A DNA stretch of 64,000 nt from assembly GCA_017979445.1 (NCBI GenBank), contig CM030706.1, positions 32,195,330-32,259,329 on the forward strand, in the 5' to 3' direction. The stretch's first letter is position 1. Every line of letters begins with the position of its first letter. Positions 36,201-45,814 of the stretch are shown here, in pieces. Under the pieces are notes generated by a model. It was not told the DNA's origin and ran no database searches. It saw only the letters and a program-made list of their open reading frames with translations. The translations under genes were made by a program, and so were the position numbers. This DNA comes from Akebia trifoliata (taxonomy: Eukaryota; Streptophyta; Magnoliopsida; Ranunculales; Lardizabalaceae).

Positions 36201-39200
36201 TCTATTATCTATGTATTGTTTTGTCGATGAAAACATAGTTCAAACTGTTTGATGTCGATTACATGGTTCAAATACCATTGGATGCATGTTAGATTGTTGG
36301 GACTGGTGCCACCAAGCAGTATGGTTGGATGCACACCTACTTTGGGACTGATATTTTGGATTCTCGTTAATCGTCTTCTACTGATTTCAGGATGGGATGC
36401 TGATTTTGCAACCGAGGCATACAGGCAACAAGTTGAGGCCTTGGCTCAGCGTCAGGTTTGTGTCTTCAGTTTGAGTTCCCTTTTCTACAAGTGCAATTTC
36501 AGTTTGATTGTTTATTGAATTACTGTGTGTTTAACAGCTGATGGAAGAACTGGAATGCGAAGCGAAAGAGGCAGAAGAACCAGAAGATGTAAACTGCGAG
36601 TCTGCAAGGTAAAACCATAATCAGAAATCCCACTGTTGGTAGCTTTTCAGTTTGGAATGTTTGTCAAATTTTAGTTGTCTTCAATTTTTCTTGGGATTTT
36701 ATTGGGAACTTCTTGGGAAGATCGGAAAGGAAAGGATTTTTGTTTTTTTAAAGCAATACTTGTTAAATTCTCTTTCAATTATTTTGAATTTTGGACATAT
36801 GGATTATGTGAACTGGTTTAATGGTGTTTTTGATAAAATAATTAAACAAAACCCTTTTTTTCAAGAGAAATTTTCCTAGAAATTGAGGTTTCTGTTTCCT
36901 TAGAATCTTGGAAATAGTCCTATGATTTGAAACATAGTAGGCATTTTTGTGACATAGCTTAAGTGGTTATGGGGATCTTTGTGCTTTAAGTTCTTTCAGA
37001 ATCTAAGACATAATGGTTATGTGATTTTAATTTTAAGCTCATGGTTACAAGTACAAAATGAACACTAAGTTGCACCAGTCATCTGTTCCCTTTATTCAAG
37101 CTAAACTTACTTTATAATGATGAAAAGGATTCATTTGGCAAGAAACCTGGATGATTTTTTGAGTTTCAAACACAAACTCATCTTTCTGTTTATTGTGAGC
37201 AGGAATGAGATATCAACTAAGCCTAAACCAAGATCCAAAAAGAAAACGAAAAAAGCAAAGTTCAAGTCTCTGAAGAAAGGAGCTCTGGCATCTGAATCAG
37301 AAACAGCACAAGAGGAACCACCACCTATAGATTTCATGTCCATTGACGATGAGGATATATGCTTTGAGGAGGTTACCGGTTTTGACTTGGAACCATCACA
37401 TTCAACGGGTCAAAAAAAACGTAAGAAGCCTCAAGCCGTAACAGAAGTTGAAGAAGAGAAAATCACAAAGAAAAAATCCAAAAAACTCAAGAAAGCACTT
37501 TCCGAGAGCAGTAATGTTGTTGTGGATAAGCAGCACAATGAAGCTAAAGAATCAAAAGCCAGTGAGATTGTGGTTGCCAATGCTGACTACAAACCAGCAA
37601 GCAGGACCAAGATGGGGGGGAAAATCTCTATTACTGCGATGCCCGTGAAGAGGGTTTTGGTGATCAAACCGGAAAAGATAAAGAAAGGAAATTTTTGGTT
37701 AAAAGGTAATGTGACTCCTGATTCTTGGTCATCACAGGAGGATGCAATGCTATGTGCTATTGTACACGAGTATGGTACGCATTGGAGTTTGGTGAGTGAT
37801 GCACTCTATGGGATGACTGCTGGTGGGTTTTACAGAGGAAGGTTTCGCCACCCTGTCCATTGTTGTGAGAGGTATAGGGAGCTTTTTCAAAAATATGTTT
37901 TGTCTACAATTGAAAAACCTAATAATGAGAAGATCAGCAACACTGGATCTGGAAAGGCCATCTTCAAAGTATCAGAGGTACTGAATGAAACTTGAAACTG
38001 GAAATGTTATATTTACATTTGATCTTTGTTTTCACGAGCACCGATCCATTAGAAATGGATTTTCTTTCTGATCTGTAATGGTACACAATTCTTTAAATGA
38101 GAAAAACAGGGTTAAATTAATTTCTCTACAAACATAATAAGAAACTGGAAATGTTATATGTTACATTTGATCTTGTTTTCTCAAGGACTGACTCATTGGA
38201 AATTGATTCTCTTTTTCATTTATAAGGGTGCACAATTCTTGAAACAAGAAAAAAGGTTAAATTAATTTTGCTTCCAAAATGCGTGGATTTCTGGTTTAAC
38301 CCTTGTTTGGCCAATGAATCGGTGACTTCATTCCAAATTTTGTGTATATTAGAATAATGTTGGTTTTTTCACATTAGTAGTATTTGGAACATTTCAAGTC
38401 AATTAATTGCTTTACATATGCACATAAATTAGTGCTAGAATGCGGCAATATACTACAACGTCCCTAACTTATTGGTACTGGCATGTACTAGATACTGCAT
38501 GGGTACTTGTAGGATGTTCTGCTTTCCATTTTTCTGCTTGCTTAAATGTTTATGACATTATTTTAAAGATTCTGTAAGTTCTAGTAGTTTTTAAATCAAG
38601 TACACTACCTTACATAGAAGAGCTTCATTGGATTGGAGCTAGGGATTTGGTTAGCCTGATCTTCCATATCTGATTTTTTTGGCTTGATGTACAATATACT
38701 GACATGATACACACCTGTATGATATATCATAGGCTTTGTTGTTGCATACAAATCATGTGTTATACATACATATCCGTGCATGTGTGACTATTGTGTCTAA
38801 CCATTCAAACATCTCTTTCACACCACCCTGCACATAACTTGGGCTTCACTAACCAAAACACCAGACTATTAAAACACCTCTATACACAAACAAATATCTC
38901 TCTACACTAAATTTTACAAAGCAGATCCTTGTCACTACTAATCTTATTTCCTGAAAGCATGTTATAAATTGTAGCTAAATTTCTTCCATCCCATTTCATA
39001 TGGTTGTCACAAGCATTTCTGGAAAGAGACCTAGTAATAATACACATCTAAGGTGCACCACTAAGACTGTCTACTGTTTAATAGGGTGGTGTAGTAAATG
39101 CCTGGGACCATAGACTTAACTGACCAATTCATCAAGGTAAGCTCATACAAGACACTGTTGATTGACTTTTCATGAACATAGTGTATTTCCTCAACATCAA

Positions 39201-40990
39201 AGCCTTATCCCAAAAATTTGGGATCAGCTACTTGAATCCTGTTAATCGAACAAGTTATGTTTTTGTAATTATGTGTTTGTGCTGTTTTATGTATTTATAT
39301 ATGTTTATATCCCTTATATTTTTAAGGAAATTTTAGTCCCCACAGCCCGAACCTTCTCAGTTACTTGCACATCTTTGGGATCATCATATTGCATTAACCC
39401 ATGGATTTTGAATAGAAAACAGGTAACCCGTTCACTGAGATTTCTTTTTCCCTTCAGGATAGTATTCGGGCACTACTTGATTTGGTCAGTGATCTGCCAA
39501 ATAATGAACTACTTCTTCAGAAACACTTCACTGCTGTGCTTTCTTCTGTGTGGAAGGCGAGGTCCCGTGTAGATCGCTGGCAGAGCTTATCATCATCTTC
39601 TCAGAATGGCTTTTATCCTGGAAGAAGGTTTTTCATCTCTAGCCCCAACCAAAATTCCGGGAAATCAAGGGAACCATTTATAAAGATGAATTTGGCAGTT
39701 TCAGGGAAGAGCAGTAACTTAGTTGCAGCTGCCCTTCATAATGCTAACAAAAAGGATCAAGATAATGCAGTGTTTCCATCTAACCGAAGGGAAGAAGCTT
39801 CAGCTGTAGTGGAACAGTTGGAGGTAACACTGGAATTCCAGAACAATAAAGAAGATTCTGAAATTCCTTTGCCATCAACCGTTAATCTGATGATACGTGG
39901 CTCAGATCCACCCATTTCAGCAGATGAGTCAATAGTGGGAGCTATGCTTCCAGAGTTCTCTTGTAACGTAGCTGAGAATCGTTTCAGGTACGGGACCATG
40001 GTAGATTACGACCATCTATTGCTGTTTCATAGTAGATATTACACCCCAATTAAAAATAAAGAAATTAAGTGAATGGTTGAGAATAAGTGCCAATAGAAGC
40101 TCTCGTTTATTTTTTTGCTAGATTCTTAGTTTTTGGGTTTAGGATTTTATAAGAGCCTAATCATAATTGTAAACAACTACTGAAATTTTTTGAACGAGTG
40201 TTATAATGTTGACATTATAATTTGAGCCAAACCTTTGTAATGTTTGAAGAGTGTTTTTTAATCTTTAATTGGGTGATAAATAATTTAAGCAATTGGGGTG
40301 TAATAAGTAGAAGTTGGGGTGCCAGTAGCAGCTCTCTATTCTAACCATACCTTTTGGGATTTTCCTTTTGGCTCACATTAAACCAATTTGTGTTTCCTAT
40401 TTTTTCTGCATTGGTAATTATTAATGCAGGGGTAGTCCCTCTGGTTTAACCTCCCGACTGTAATTACTCTGTATGATTCACAAGAGGTTTTATATGTTAC
40501 GCTAGCTACTAATGTTATATTTCTGACACACAGGTTAGCTTCAAAGGCTTTCATGGATGGGGAAAGTCTGAGTTGGGCTTCTTCCGCTTTTCCGACTAGT
40601 GATTTTATCAAGTCTCGATCAACACCAAAACAACAGTCCCTGGGCAAACAAAAGGTCTCAATGTCTGACTCGATCAAGTCTTCAAAATCCAAGCTTCCAA
40701 GAACTACAACTGAGTCTGGTGAGGAGCACCACCACCCAATCAGTAAACTAGCACTCTCGTCTCCAAACACACTAGCTTCTACCAATCCTGTTCAGATTCA
40801 CGAACATCAGGCCCCCACAATTGAGCCTCCTGGAGATGGCAATGACGGCGACCATCCCCATTATGTCATGGATGATAATTTTATTCTAGAGATGGAGAAT
40901 TTCTCAATGGTTCCTCATGATTATGACCCGGCCTTTATCTCTGGCCTTGGAGATTGTAGATTGTTACCGGATTTCACAGACATCGGATGA
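15299..40990 (+). CDS. PIE1: PIE1, SWI2/SNF2-type ATPase of the SWR1 chromatin-remodelling complex (20 coding exons)
   Basis: Exchanges H2A for H2A.Z in nucleosomes; in Arabidopsis it represses flowering through FLC. Coding exons: 15299-15358, 23813-23893, 24084-24191, 24310-24390, 24493-24581, 25046-25191, 25277-25326, 25876-26011, 26118-26201, 26332-26396, 26484-26618, 31152-31190, 32186-32254, 32423-32485, 32575-35623, 36391-36455, 36538-36608, 37203-37977, 39458-39987, 40534-40990. The joined frame is open for 2050 residues, close to Arabidopsis PIE1. Start MASKGPRSKLDHETRARRQK fits the family. HSA domain about 32-105; Walker A DEMGLGKT 531-538; DEAH 634-637; a long insertion about 785-1045 splits the ATPase (SWR1/INO80 hallmark); helicase C with QDRCHRIGQ near 1158; acidic and Lys-rich linkers; SANT domain about 1636-1693. 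Intron 24391-24492 is GC-AG; all others are GT-AG. Introns of 8.5 and 4.5 kb are packed with transposons. Appears intact. Confidence 0.96.
16194..16508. repeat. Two-copy tandem duplication, 157-bp unit
   Basis: Copies start at 16194 and 16351 and are nearly identical (one visible difference near the start, atgaaaaagt versus atgaaagagt). The small minus-strand frame here exists only because of the repeat. Confidence 0.9.
17090..17755. mobile_element. MITE-like element with GCCTGAGGCG-type inverted ends
   Basis: The left end has 'cgctaaggcgtgaggtgaggcg' and 'gccttgaggcgtaagcctcg'. The right end has 'cgcctcaggcatgcc', 'cgcctcaaccacgcc' and 'gccttgaggctcacgcc', in inverted relation around an AT-rich core. 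A related short copy lies at 28100-28270. No coding. Exact ends and target duplication were not resolved. Confidence 0.5.
18640..20175 (+). mobile_element. LINE 3' fragment (zf-RVT region), interrupted by a solo LTR
   Basis: 18885-18950 reads IWGAKVPSKISFFAWLVV, and after the LTR 19893-19920 reads MWKERNRRIFFEVE. Both are typical of the C-terminal zinc-finger region of plant L1-type LINEs. The 3' end has 'ttttaatgaaattgttttatttatcaaaaaa' (about 20130-20165) and an A-rich tail. Frameshifts and stops make it dead. The coding sense resumes cleanly on both sides of the solo LTR when one copy of the target duplication is discounted. Confidence 0.7.
19140..19857 (+). mobile_element. Solo LTR, 718 bp, with perfect 5-bp target duplication
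   Basis: It begins TGATGTA and ends TACATCA (perfect 7-bp inverted ends, TG...CA). It is flanked by AGAGT at 19135-19139 and 19858-19862. The interior is AT-rich with a TATATAAGGAGC-like promoter block near 19576 and 'aataaac' downstream, as in an LTR U3-R. The internal retroelement region is gone, as after LTR-LTR recombination. Confidence 0.85.
21060..22500. mobile_element. Possible LTR-retroelement relic
   Basis: A long T-rich then C/T-rich non-coding stretch (21090-21950) resembles an LTR and leader. A decayed coding-like stretch with DESYSMDGEFQDEPKSFEAL (22256-22320) follows. No LTR pair, primer site or enzyme motif was found, so this call is weak. Confidence 0.3.
22560..23610 (+). mobile_element. 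LINE remnant (end of reverse transcriptase and following region)
   Basis: Broken frames contain 'ILLGKWLWKFG' (22640-22670), a G-I-F-YW region (22826-22850) and DISMGDAFKASIVWGLQD. These suit the region after the RT domain of plant L1 LINEs. A 3' tail with 'ttctaatagaattctatgcttgtcaaaaata' ends near 23610. Heavily mutated. Confidence 0.55.
23397..23415. repeat. Poly-G run of about 19 bases
   Basis: Uninterrupted G run preceded by 'gggggtgagggttg', able in principle to form a G-quadruplex in DNA and in PIE1 pre-mRNA. Run length may be affected by sequencing error. Confidence 0.8.
24590..24980. repeat. Helitron-like or other dispersed repeat, copy 1 (PIE1 intron)
   Basis: It begins 'gaaaatctatttaataaaacacaac' and continues with C/T-rich blocks ('cttttaactttattgtctttcc', 'ttaataatacccctctaac', 'cccaaagaggatgctcgtgcctat'). 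The same order and blocks are at 35750-36090. The 'ATCTATA-TA-TAAAACAC' start resembles some plant Helitron 5' ends, but no CTRR 3' end was fixed. Confidence 0.45.
27480..27960 (+). mobile_element. LINE 3' end fragment
   Basis: Contains GEPVHHLLIYC and CWRILKERNRIIFEGKE (27700-27750), the C-terminal motif of plant L1 LINEs. It then has 'gataagtatctcgaccacttttattttctaatgaattttatactttaaaaaca' as 3' untranslated end. Same family type as the two LINE pieces in the first large PIE1 intron. Confidence 0.6.
30675..30940 (+). mobile_element. tRNA-derived SINE (Au-like) in a PIE1 intron
   Basis: The head 'ctgaggggttggctcaatg' resembles an A box and 'gtgagttcgatacccagt' (30732-30749) fits a pol III B box. 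About 60 nt of head is followed by a GC-rich body and ends 'gctaataaatac'. Same general plan as the SINE at 47008-47241 but a different subfamily. Non-coding; frames read through it are spurious. Confidence 0.65.
31416..31762. repeat. Diverged two-copy tandem duplication, about 180-bp unit
   Basis: 'atgtgttt...atagatgtaggcatttctttgttac...tatcactgta...tgtacacatgaattta' occurs at about 31418-31575 and 31600-31760. It lies in the PIE1 intron before exon 32186. A C-run separates the copies. Confidence 0.8.
35750..36090. repeat. Helitron-like or other dispersed repeat, copy 2 (PIE1 intron)
   Basis: Begins 'agaaaatctatatactaaaacacaac' and ends near 'cccaaagaggatgcttgtgcct', in the same orientation and block order as 24590-24980. 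It lies in the intron after the 3-kb ATPase exon. Confidence 0.45.
37990..38285. repeat. Diverged tandem duplication, 147-bp unit
   Basis: 'gaaactggaaatgttata' begins both copies (37994 and 38141). Each continues through 'acatttgatct', 'gcacaattctt' and 'ggttaaattaatt'. It is in the PIE1 intron after 37977. Confidence 0.8.
39200..39250 (+). repeat. Dispersed short repeat 'caaagccttatcccaaaaat', copy 1
   Basis: 'aaagccttatcccaaaaatttgggatcagct' with the core TATCCCAAAAATTTGGGATC partly palindromic. Related copies are at 47288-47345 (plus) and 63682-63740 (minus). Each of the three lies in an intron. Confidence 0.65.
40035..40340. mobile_element. MITE copy A, in the last PIE1 intron
   Basis: Inverted ends: 'attacaccccaattaaaa' on the left and 'gcaattggggtgtaataag' on the right. 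The interior aligns with copy B (43792-44082 plus 45422-45477) over its whole length. No coding. The left end seems shortened relative to copy B. Target duplication unresolved. Confidence 0.65.
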
Positions 40991-41310
40991 CCCAGACCTG
41001 TACCCAACAGTGAAAGTTTGCCTCGTTGAAGGAGATGTAGCTCCAGTTCCTTCGGAAAGTTTAAGATCTTTCCTTCCAGAAGGGTTTGATCTGTATCACC
41101 CTCACTTTAGATCCGATTGTGCAGTAGTCATTTTTTATCGGGAACCCTTCACGTGGGGAGCCATCCTCTCGGCTGTGTTGAGATGGACACGATCGGGTTC
41201 CAGTTGGCATGGTTGGTCTGTTTTTACATGGGTGAGGAGGATGACGAAAGGAATGTAATATATTCTCCATTAAGTTTTGTAATTTTATTGCCACATTAGG
41301 TGTTGGTTTT
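40991..41310 (+). other. PIE1 3' untranslated region (probable)
   Basis: Sequence after the TGA at 40988-40990 is richer in G/C than the flanks. It ends in an A/T-rich stretch 'aatgtaatatattctcc...ttttgtaattttattgcc' that could be a plant polyadenylation region near 41255-41300. The frame at 40917-41258 is a by-product. Confidence 0.5.
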
Positions 41311-42713
41311 TGGTGTTACAGTAAGAATGTTTGTGGGTTCTTTCTCCTCAGAAAAGATATATGGGAGGAGTGAGAATGAGAAAGTTGATTTACAGTTTAT
41401 TCTATTGATGGGTCTTAATGGCTGACCCACTGAATTCCACTTCGTTTTTTTCTTTTGAAGTAACACCAAATTATATGAAATTAACTATGGTGTCAGGGTT
41501 GTGGATAACCATTTTATTTTGCTACAACCACACAACTTTTGTGAACCTATTTTGTGATTCGTAAGTTAATCATCATTATCATCAAGGCCTTAAATGAATC
41601 CTTTACTCCAATTCTGTCCGAAGGTAAAACTTTTGTTATTGAGAATTTGTTTTGTAACTGCTTTCGCTATGTCAATCCATTTTCTTTTGCTTCGAAATCG
41701 ATCTTTGTTGAACACATCAAGCTTCAAGCCATTTCAATTGACTTTTTCTTAGTTTGTTACCCTTCGGAACATATCACATTCTTTAAATCCTTGGTTCTTT
41801 TTATTGTTAGAATGAGCGTAAAAGTCTCATGGTCTTTGACCTCCCCTCTTTTATACAAAAAGTAGGGGGCAAGACCTCAAAAAGTGGGACTGCTTGCTGC
41901 CCTACAATCGATCAATAATCTGCTTTTCTAATGGTTTCATAAGAGTGAGTGTCTCCTCGGACAACCAAAATATCTCTTTGGATGCCCACGGTTGTTGTAC
42001 CTTGGATATGCCTCAACACTTCTTTTTATATGCTATGAGACTCATTTTGGAATATCCTTCGGTAGTTTGACAATAGTCGGGGCGTGTCTGCTGAAATATT
42101 GGAGGTAGCATCTCAACTGTCACCAACTTGTTTTATAGGAAAAGATCAAGCTTGGCTTGCGGGCACTCTTTGGCTTGACCAAAGGTGTTGCCATGCTTGT
42201 TTGGTCAAACTCTCTGTCCACCAAATAATTCAATATGTGCTAAATGCAAGTAGAATGAATGTGAACCTCACCCAATGTTGAACACACCGCAAGCAAGTGG
42301 GCATATCCTAGGCAGTTGGTCCCTTATCACGAACCTAGAATACCTTGGCTCAGGTGAAGCTGGGGCACTTTGGTGTACAGAGTACCTTGGTCATGATGAG
42401 GTCTCGTTGAAAGATGTTGGCCTCTAGAAGTGGTTGAGGTGTCTAATGGGGACTCTAACATGGATCCTAAGGTCATACATGGACGCCAGATAAATGTGGT
42501 AGGATTTTGAGCCCCCACAAACATGTTCTATGATCACAAGCATGATAGATGATTTTGTAATTTACTAACTTTTCAATATTTAGTTATACAACAAAATAAA
42601 TATCCAAATCCTTGATACATCTATCTCCTTAATGGTTATCAAGGTGGTACTTATGAGAACAAAACAAGTATTTACCAAAGAAGTTTATAATAATTACAAA
42701 TATTTACGTAATT
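41311..42713. other. Intergenic sequence between PIE1 and the tRNA gene
   Basis: No gene recognised. 42100-42520 is more GC-rich than the surroundings and may be an old transposon piece, but I see no diagnostic motif. Confidence 0.4.
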
Positions 42714-42785
42714 GGTTCTATGGTGTAGTGGTTAGCACTCTGGACTTTGAATCCAGCGACCTGGGTTCGAATCCCGGTAGGACCT
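42714..42785 (+). tRNA. tRNA-Gln (anticodon UUG)
   Basis: A 72-nt cloverleaf. The acceptor arms GGTTCTA / TAGGACC pair with one G-U. The anticodon stem CTGGA / TCCAG encloses loop CTTTGAA with anticodon TTG at 42747-42749. The T arm CTGGG-TTCGAAT-CCCGG is perfect. A box (TGGTGTAGTGG) and B box (GGTTCGAATCC) are internal pol III promoters. There is no intron. TTTT follows at 42787-42790 as the pol III terminator. It appears functional and is not part of a SINE. Confidence 0.93.
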
Positions 42786-42904
42786 ATTTTTTAATAAATT
42801 TCTCTACTTTAGGATTCCAATGAGAGTCAATAACTTTGGCCAACTGTCAAGGAGACATTATTAATGTTGCAAATGTAGATTGTGCTAATATAATTGCCAT
42901 TTTT

Positions 42905-43010
42905 TCTACTCACACACAAACCCCATCCCCATCCCATCCACATACACCCACACACTCCACACACACCCACATACACCCACACACTCCACACACACCACCA
43001 CACGCACAAT
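42905..43010. repeat. CA/CCACAC-rich microsatellite
   Basis: Runs of CACAC and CCACACACTCCACACACACC with an internal duplicated block of about 30 bp. Reading frames through it (His/Pro/Thr-rich or Val/Cys/Trp-rich) are artefacts. Confidence 0.9.
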
Positions 43011-43791
43011 TCGCATCCGAGAACTTCCCTCTTGACTCCCTATTTGAAAATCATCTGGTCCTGTCTACAGGTGGACATGGACATCTCCTTACATTATTAG
43101 ATACACTCTTAAGGGAACAATTGCTGTAATTGTTCTAAGGTGTAATTTTCTGTGAAAATCTACGTCATGGGTAACCCGTGAATCCCTAAAATCTTATAAT
43201 CAATGTCAATAAGAAATTAATAAATCAAAATTAGGGAGTAAGGAAGTAATTTCTAATTAAAATGATCTTTTGGGAGGATTTGAATTTACTTATTAACTTA
43301 AACATCAGAGTCTTTTTGGTAAATGCTACATCAATACTAAATGAAAGATCAATGAAACAAGCTTCAAAGAAAATCGCGTCTTATTGATGAACTCAAGGCG
43401 TGATTGATTGACCAAAAAATGGCTTACGATGAATATTGGTCTGTTGTGTTTCAATGAGCGTTGTGGTGGACCCCATTTGAACATTTGAAAGGATTCAGAC
43501 TCAAGAATATGTCAACAATGTGAGGAAAAATTCTTGCACAAATATATGGTTTGCTGACATTGCAATTGTTCATGCAATTAAAATGGGAACATGGAAATTT
43601 TTGGTTTTCAAATACTTTCAAGGTCTTCTCTTAATAATCACCTCTATAGACTTCTGATTGGCACTTGCATGAAATTTGAGTGATTCTATAGGCACAATAA
43701 CTTTTACTAAAATTTATTCTTAATTTTTTTAATTTTTAATTTTATGTTTAATGTTATTATTAAGAGAAAACACAACTACTTTAGTTGTCGG
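43011..43791. other. Intergenic, no feature seen
   Basis: AT-rich, with stops in all frames; nothing recognised. Confidence 0.5.
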
Positions 43792-45477
43792 TCCCAATTG
43801 GCACCCCAACTTTTATTTATTACACTCCAATTAAAAATAAGAAAATAAGTGAATGGTTGAGAATAAGTAAAGTTGGGGTGTCAATAAAAGTTTTTTGATT
43901 TTTTTTTTTTTTTGGCTATATTTTTAGTTTTGGGTTTAAGATTTTAGATGAGCCTAATCATAAATGTAAACAACTAATGAAATTGTTTAAATGAGTGTCC
44001 TAATGTTGAGATTATAATTTGAACTAAACCTTTGTAATGTTTGAAGGGTGTGTTTTAATCTTTAAATAGGGTGTGATAAATAAATGGATCCTGAATGGGA
44101 AGGACTCTTTATTGAAAATATATACCGAATAGTCTCTTAATAAGAATTCAAATCATTTAAGACTCATTCAATAAAATATTAATCTATTAATGATATATTT
44201 TTAAAGGAAAATATTAGAAATACCTTTTTAACAACTTTAAAAATAGATGACATGCCCATTGACCTTGGTCATTTCTTATAGGTTAAGGAAAATTATCTAA
44301 ATGACCAAAATGCCTTAATTTTTTCTTTAAGAACTAGTCATCTTCAATCCTCTTAGACGACAATGACAATTATGGGGATGAAGGTCATCATCATAAAAAC
44401 TAACTTTTGACATGTAGGTAGACCAATGTATGGTCTAAAATATTTAGACCTTTCCAAATATATAAATTAAAATAAATAACATATTTATTATATTAATATT
44501 AATTTATGAATGTTTATAATAAATAAAATATTTATTTTTTATTATCCACCAAAAATATTATATATAATCAATCACTTGATACAATTTATAATCAAAATTG
44601 GTACACTTTTTAGCTAACTCGGCCTAGTTGGATTGGCAAGTTGATTCTATCATGTTTGGGGGCCTAGTCATTGCAAAATCCAAATCGACTTGATAGTAAT
44701 ATATAGAACTTGATTTGTTGAGTCAACTCAAGTTGATTTCTTAGTAACTTGGCCTAAATTTGGTGGAACAAATTTCTTGAATAAACTTGGCTGAGTAAAC
44801 TTAAAAAATATACCGAGTCAAACAAAAAAGTTGACCAATTTATTTGATTAATAATATTCTTGTGAAAAATAAAAAATAAAAATGTTATTTATTAAAAGCT
44901 ATTCATAAGTTCAATAAAAATTTAGTTGACTCGTTTGAGTTGATTTACTAATTTTTTAGTTGAGTCAATTCAATGGATATTCAGGTCGAGTTTTAAAATT
45001 ATTTTAATTTATCCATATATTTTAATAAATCTAATATACGTAAACCAAATTAGTATGATGATGATGATGCTATACTCATCTCCATCATCATCATCATCAT
45101 TATCATCTATATGAGTTAAAGATGACTAGTTTTGGGAAGAGAAAATAAGGATTTTTTTTTTATTTAGATATTTTTTCAACTAATCTGTAAGAAATGACCA
45201 TAGTCAAAGGATATGCCATTAATTTTAAAACATAAGAGTACCTTAAATATTCTTAAATAAACACGTTTCTTTAAAGTAAAAAAAAAGTATTGAAAGGGTA
45301 ATTTTGATATTTTTGTTTTACAAATCTTTTTTAAAGTAATATTTGATAAAGAGTCCATTTTTTTTAGAAGGGATTTTTTAGTATATATTTTCATAAAAAT
45401 AGGTTTTGCAATCATTGTTCTTAAATAATTTAAGAAATTGAGATGTAATAAGTAAAAGTTGGGGTGCCAATAGCATC
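43792..45477. mobile_element. MITE copy B, interrupted by a 1.34-kb insertion
   Basis: The left end 'ggcaccccaacttttatttattacactccaatt' and the right end (complement of 45440-45470) form an inverted repeat of over 30 bp. The body 43830-44082 aligns with copy A in the last PIE1 intron. Homology stops at 44082 and resumes at 45422, flanking an inserted element. The right end lies about 340 bp upstream of the CAO start codon. Confidence 0.65.
44083..45421. mobile_element. Insert with long imperfect terminal inverted repeats (MULE-like or foldback), non-autonomous
   Basis: The MITE sequence is interrupted here, with TAAATA on both sides (44077-44082 and 45422-45427). The left arm has 'ggactctttattgaaaata' and 'gacatgccc-ttgacc-tggtcatttcttatag'. 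The complement of the right arm has 'ggactctttatcaaatatta' and 'ggcatatcctttgactatggtcatttcttacag' in the same order, giving arms of a few hundred bp. There is no transposase coding. Half of it is shared with the degraded repeat at 13310-13830. The class is inferred. Confidence 0.5.
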
Positions 45478-45814
45478 TTTCATTATTTAACACCCTTCAC
45501 TCTCAACCATTACTTTGACAAAGAGCGTCAAACCATATTTGAGGCATGAAAATCTGGTTGGATATCATCTTAATCCATGCTTGCAAGATATCCAGACCCC
45601 ACTCTTATGCAACAAAACCCTTCTTTGTCACAAAACATGTGGGAAGAGAAGATGCCACGTATGCAGTAAAGGAGTTTAAGCTCATCAACGTGTCAATCAA
45701 TGGGAGGACAACTGAGATTGCATCCAACATGAACCACTTATCAACAAATCTCCACAAAATAAAACTCTTAAAATTTTCTCTCTCCTCTGTTCTCTCGTCA
45801 CCGTCTTTTTCGCC
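45478..45814 (+). promoter_or_regulatory. CAO: CAO promoter and 5' leader (probable)
   Basis: 337 bp separate the MITE end from the CAO ATG. It holds an ACGT core (gccacgta, 45653-45660), which is part of G-box-like light elements, and a TC-rich leader (45775-45812). This is a location-based call; no start site is proven. Confidence 0.4.

Noticed and set aside
36249..36518. 89-codon plus frame including PIE1 exon 36391-36455
   Set aside because: Most of it is intron; the exon portion is already in the PIE1 model in the correct phase.
42714..42785. The tRNA-like sequence as the head of a SINE
   Set aside because: All four arms pair, the anticodon is proper and a TTTT terminator follows at once; there is no SINE body.
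42836..43129. His/Pro/Thr-rich frames next to the tRNA gene
   Set aside because: CACAC microsatellite translated in several frames.
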